DNA of 7,544 nt. It comes from Methanimicrococcus sp. Its GTDB lineage: Archaea > Halobacteriota > Methanosarcinia > Methanosarcinales > Methanosarcinaceae. Made by a program: the position numbers and the translations under genes. The notes beneath the pieces were generated by a model that searched no databases, was not told the origin of the DNA, and worked only from the letters and a program-made list of their open reading frames with translations. Positions 6,200 to 7,544 of this stretch are shown piece after piece. Position 1 is the first letter of the stretch; each line of letters starts with the position of its first letter. The stretch covers positions 1-7,544 of the forward strand of contig WRDC01000070.1 in the NCBI GenBank assembly GCA_009783635.1. Reading direction: 5' to 3'.

Positions 6200-6240
6200 A
6201 AAAAAACATCACGGAACCCGCCGGTTAAACAAAACCGTGA
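6200..6240 (-). terminator. Hairpin and T-run terminator after the repeat-protein gene
   Basis: On the - strand TCACGG (6240-6235) pairs with CCGTGA (6214-6209). Inside it AACC (6225-6222) pairs with GGTT (6218-6215) around a GGCG loop. A run of seven T follows at 6206-6200. It begins about 20 nt past the stop codon and separates this gene from the seven-helix gene. GGTT can alternatively pair with AACC near 6190, where CGGGTT on the + strand (6187-6192) mirrors AACCCG (6215-6220). Confidence 0.6.
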
Positions 6241-6259
6241 AACATTCAATTCTTTCCTT

Positions 6260-7459
6260 TTATTCCACAATTTTAATCCGAAACAGAATAAAAATCGCTG
6301 CAATAACCACCGCCGCCAGCAGTAATCCCCCTATTATTTTGAGAAGACTGATAATGGGCAACCGCTCAAAAAACGTTTTTTTGTCGGTGACAGTGAATGT
6401 TCCGGTGTTGTAAATATCACCGCTGCCTTCAGGTGAGTTGCCTGTGAATATGCCGTAGTCGTTGTTGAAAATCGTGCCGTTGCCGGCAACTGTTCCATTG
6501 TTCATAAATATTCTATCGTTGCCGATATTTCCGGAATTGTTTATCTTACCGTAATTGACAAACATACCGCTGCTGTTAATCGTACCGCTGCTGTTAATCG
6601 TGCCGCTGTTGAAAATATGGCCGTCGTTGGTAACTGTACCATTGTTGAAAATCTGACCGCCTTTTGTAATCAATCTGCCGCCGTTCATAATTGTGCCGCC
6701 CCCGCGATTGGTAATATCACTGACGCAGTGGTTGACGATTGTGCCGCTGTTGTCAATCGTGCCGCCGTTGGAAATCGCGCCGATGTTGTCATTCGTGTCG
6801 CCGTTGATAATCGTGCCGCTGTTGTTAATCGAGCCGCCGTTGGAAACCGAGCCGCTGTTGTTGTTGGTAATCGTACCGTTGTTGTCAATTCTTCCGTTGT
6901 TGTCAATTCTTCCGCTATTGATGACAATCGTGCCGCCGTTGGTAACCCTGCTGCCGTAATTGGTGGAAATACTGCCGCCGCTATTGACGGTAATCGTGCC
7001 GCCGTTGGTAACCCATCTGCCGTTATTGATGGTAAGATTACCGCCTCTGCCGACAAAAATATTACCGCCGATATTAATATCAATCGTGCCACCGTTGGTA
7101 ACCCTGCTGCCGTCATTGATGACAATACTGCCGCCGTCATTGATGAGAATCATACCGCCGTTGGCAACCCTGCTGCTGTTATTAATGGTGATACTGCCGC
7201 CATCATTGAGGATAATCGTGTGTTTGATTTCAAGCGTGCAGTCGTTAGGGATAGTGATGTTACCGGTTATCGTAAAATAGGAAGCCGTTGTAATTTTTAC
7301 GGCATCGCCCGCGTTGAGAGCGGCAATCAGATCTTGCTGATTCGCCGCATAATAGTTTACCGCCGGCGCCGCCTGCATGAAGCCCGGCAGCAATGTCAGA
7401 ATAAGAATAAGCGTCAATAAAAGCAAAAGAATTCTTTGGATAAATTTGCTTTTGTTCAT
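6260..7459 (-). CDS. Secreted, membrane-anchored Asn/Gly-rich repeat (beta-solenoid) surface protein
   Basis: A 399-residue cell-surface protein of unknown role. Residues 1-30 are a Sec signal peptide: KSKFIQR, a long Leu/Ile core, and likely cleavage after MQA. Residues 31-85 look like a capping region. Residues 86-181 are four repeats of 22, 22, 30 and 22 residues around the core RVTNGGTI and GGSI. About 182-358 are shorter 6-8-residue units such as SGTINS and NNGTI. A single membrane helix at about 367-393 plus the short FRIKIVE tail anchors it with the repeats outside. Alternating Ile/Val with Gly-Asn turns predicts a right-handed beta-helix, as in archaeal adhesin-like proteins. Many N-X-S/T sequons (for example Asn67, Asn141, Asn194, Asn273, Asn321) suggest N-glycosylation. 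Only two Cys (74, 245) follow the signal peptide. GAGGG 8 nt upstream supports the ATG. Adhesion or cell-envelope function is inference. Confidence 0.85.
   Translation of the reverse strand: MNKSKFIQRILLLLLTLILILTLLPGFMQAAPAVNYYAANQQDLIAALNAGDAVKITTASYFTITGNITIPNDCTLEIKHTIILNDGGSITINNSSRVANGGMILINDGGSIVINDGSRVTNGGTIDINIGGNIFVGRGGNLTINNGRWVTNGGTITVNSGGSISTNYGSRVTNGGTIVINSGRIDNNGRIDNNGTITNNNSGSVSNGGSINNSGTIINGDTNDNIGAISNGGTIDNSGTIVNHCVSDITNRGGGTIMNGGRLITKGGQIFNNGTVTNDGHIFNSGTINSSGTINSSGMFVNYGKINNSGNIGNDRIFMNNGTVAGNGTIFNNDYGIFTGNSPEGSGDIYNTGTFTVTDKKTFFERLPIISLLKIIGGLLLAAVVIAAIFILFRIKIVE
6565..6600 (-). repeat. Exact 18-bp tandem duplication in the repeat gene
   Basis: The unit TACCGCTGCTGTTAATCG (+ strand) occurs twice in a row with no mismatch, at 6565-6582 and 6583-6600. 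It encodes the doubled SSGTIN units near residues 287-298. Exact identity at the DNA level points to recent duplication or slippage. Confidence 0.85.
6876..6911 (-). repeat. Second exact 18-bp tandem duplication in the repeat gene
   Basis: CCGTTGTTGTCAATTCTT (+ strand) occurs at 6876-6893 and 6894-6911, identical. It encodes the doubled RIDNNG units at residues 184-195. Both this and the other duplication keep the reading frame because the unit is six codons. Confidence 0.85.
6917..7204 (-). repeat. 66-bp-period repeats encoding 22-residue units
   Basis: Four imperfect units encode residues 86-107, 108-129, 130-159 and 160-181. On the + strand, TTGGTAACCC or a close variant (TTGGCAACCC) starts at 6939, 7005, 7095 and 7161, giving spacings of 66, 90 and 66 bp. 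The 90-bp interval is one unit with an extra eight codons inserted, so growth occurs in both 22- and 8-residue steps. Confidence 0.8.
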
Positions 7460-7467
7460 TTCCGATA

Positions 7468-7472
7468 CCCTC
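7468..7472 (-). promoter_or_regulatory. Shine-Dalgarno site of the repeat surface protein
   Basis: GAGGG on the - strand lies 8 nt before the ATG at 7459, fixing this start. A closer upstream ATG at 7478 is in another frame and gives only a short shadow. Confidence 0.65.
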
Positions 7473-7527
7473 TGTCATCCCTTATTTTCCAACTGTTTGT
7501 TAAAATGAATGTTTAATTAAAAATGTG

Positions 7528-7537
7528 TTATAAAAAA
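7528..7537 (-). promoter_or_regulatory. Possible TATA box of the repeat surface protein gene
   Basis: The - strand reads TTTTTTATAA, centred about 73 bp upstream of the ATG, implying a leader near 45-50 nt. The AT-rich TTAATTAAAC at 7519-7510 is an alternative that would give a shorter leader. The region reaches the window edge, so upstream elements are unseen. Confidence 0.35.
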
Positions 7538-7544
7538 TATTAAA

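Noticed and set aside
6685..7140. - strand 151-codon Ala/Thr-rich frame inside the repeat gene
   Set aside because: A frame-shifted shadow of the same repeats, with no ribosome site and no independent features.
6565..7204. CRISPR-like or iteron array
   Set aside because: The repeats are contiguous, in frame and translate into a coherent solenoid protein. There are no unique spacers.
6617..7420. Long + strand open frame (267 codons, Ala/Val/Asn-rich) opposite the repeat protein gene
   Set aside because: The repeat DNA has few stop codons in any frame, so a long antisense frame is expected. The - strand frame has the signal peptide, anchor helix and Shine-Dalgarno site.

Overview
The window most likely comes from a methanogenic euryarchaeon, probably of the order Methanomicrobiales; a Methanocorpusculum-like genus is a guess from protein style and is not proven. 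The evidence is a beta-CASP ribonuclease J tail directly followed by an archaeal geranylgeranyl diphosphate synthase (the arrangement also seen at MJ0861-MJ0860 of Methanocaldococcus next to the type 2 IPP isomerase gene), TATA-like boxes at archaeal spacing, T-rich gene ends, and GGAG/GAGG ribosome binding sites.

Layout. On the + strand, positions 1-226 hold the last 74 codons of the RNase J-like gene. A hairpin with a T-rich tail overlaps its stop codon, and idsA follows (283-1263). A 190-bp convergent gap (1264-1453) separates these from four genes on the - strand. Read in their own direction, these are a secreted or surface-anchored repeat protein (7459-6260), an AT-rich orphan seven-helix membrane protein (6142-5390), a ClC-type chloride channel/transporter with two CBS domains (5107-3254), and dihydroxy-acid dehydratase ilvD (3115-1454). 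The gaps between the four are 117, 282 and 138 bp. Each of the gene-to-gene gaps shows a promoter, operator or terminator candidate, so these look like separate transcription units rather than one operon.

How the genes work together. idsA makes the C20 prenyl chain of archaeal membrane lipids, and its link to an RNA-processing nuclease is an old euryarchaeal neighbourhood. ilvD serves branched-chain amino acid synthesis. These and the ClC gene look like core genome. The stretch from about 5110 to 7544 looks accessory: it is AT-rich outside the repeats and holds an unrecognised membrane protein and a low-complexity Asn/Gly/Thr/Ile-rich solenoid protein with exact DNA tandem repeats.

The points most worth a second look are the ClC protein, which has Val where transporters carry the internal proton glutamate and a non-canonical selectivity-filter loop; the roughly 20-bp-phased repeats plus an 8-bp inverted repeat upstream of it; and the repeat surface protein. 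I see no CRISPR array, tRNA, rRNA, transposase or recognisable defence system, and I do not claim a new system here.
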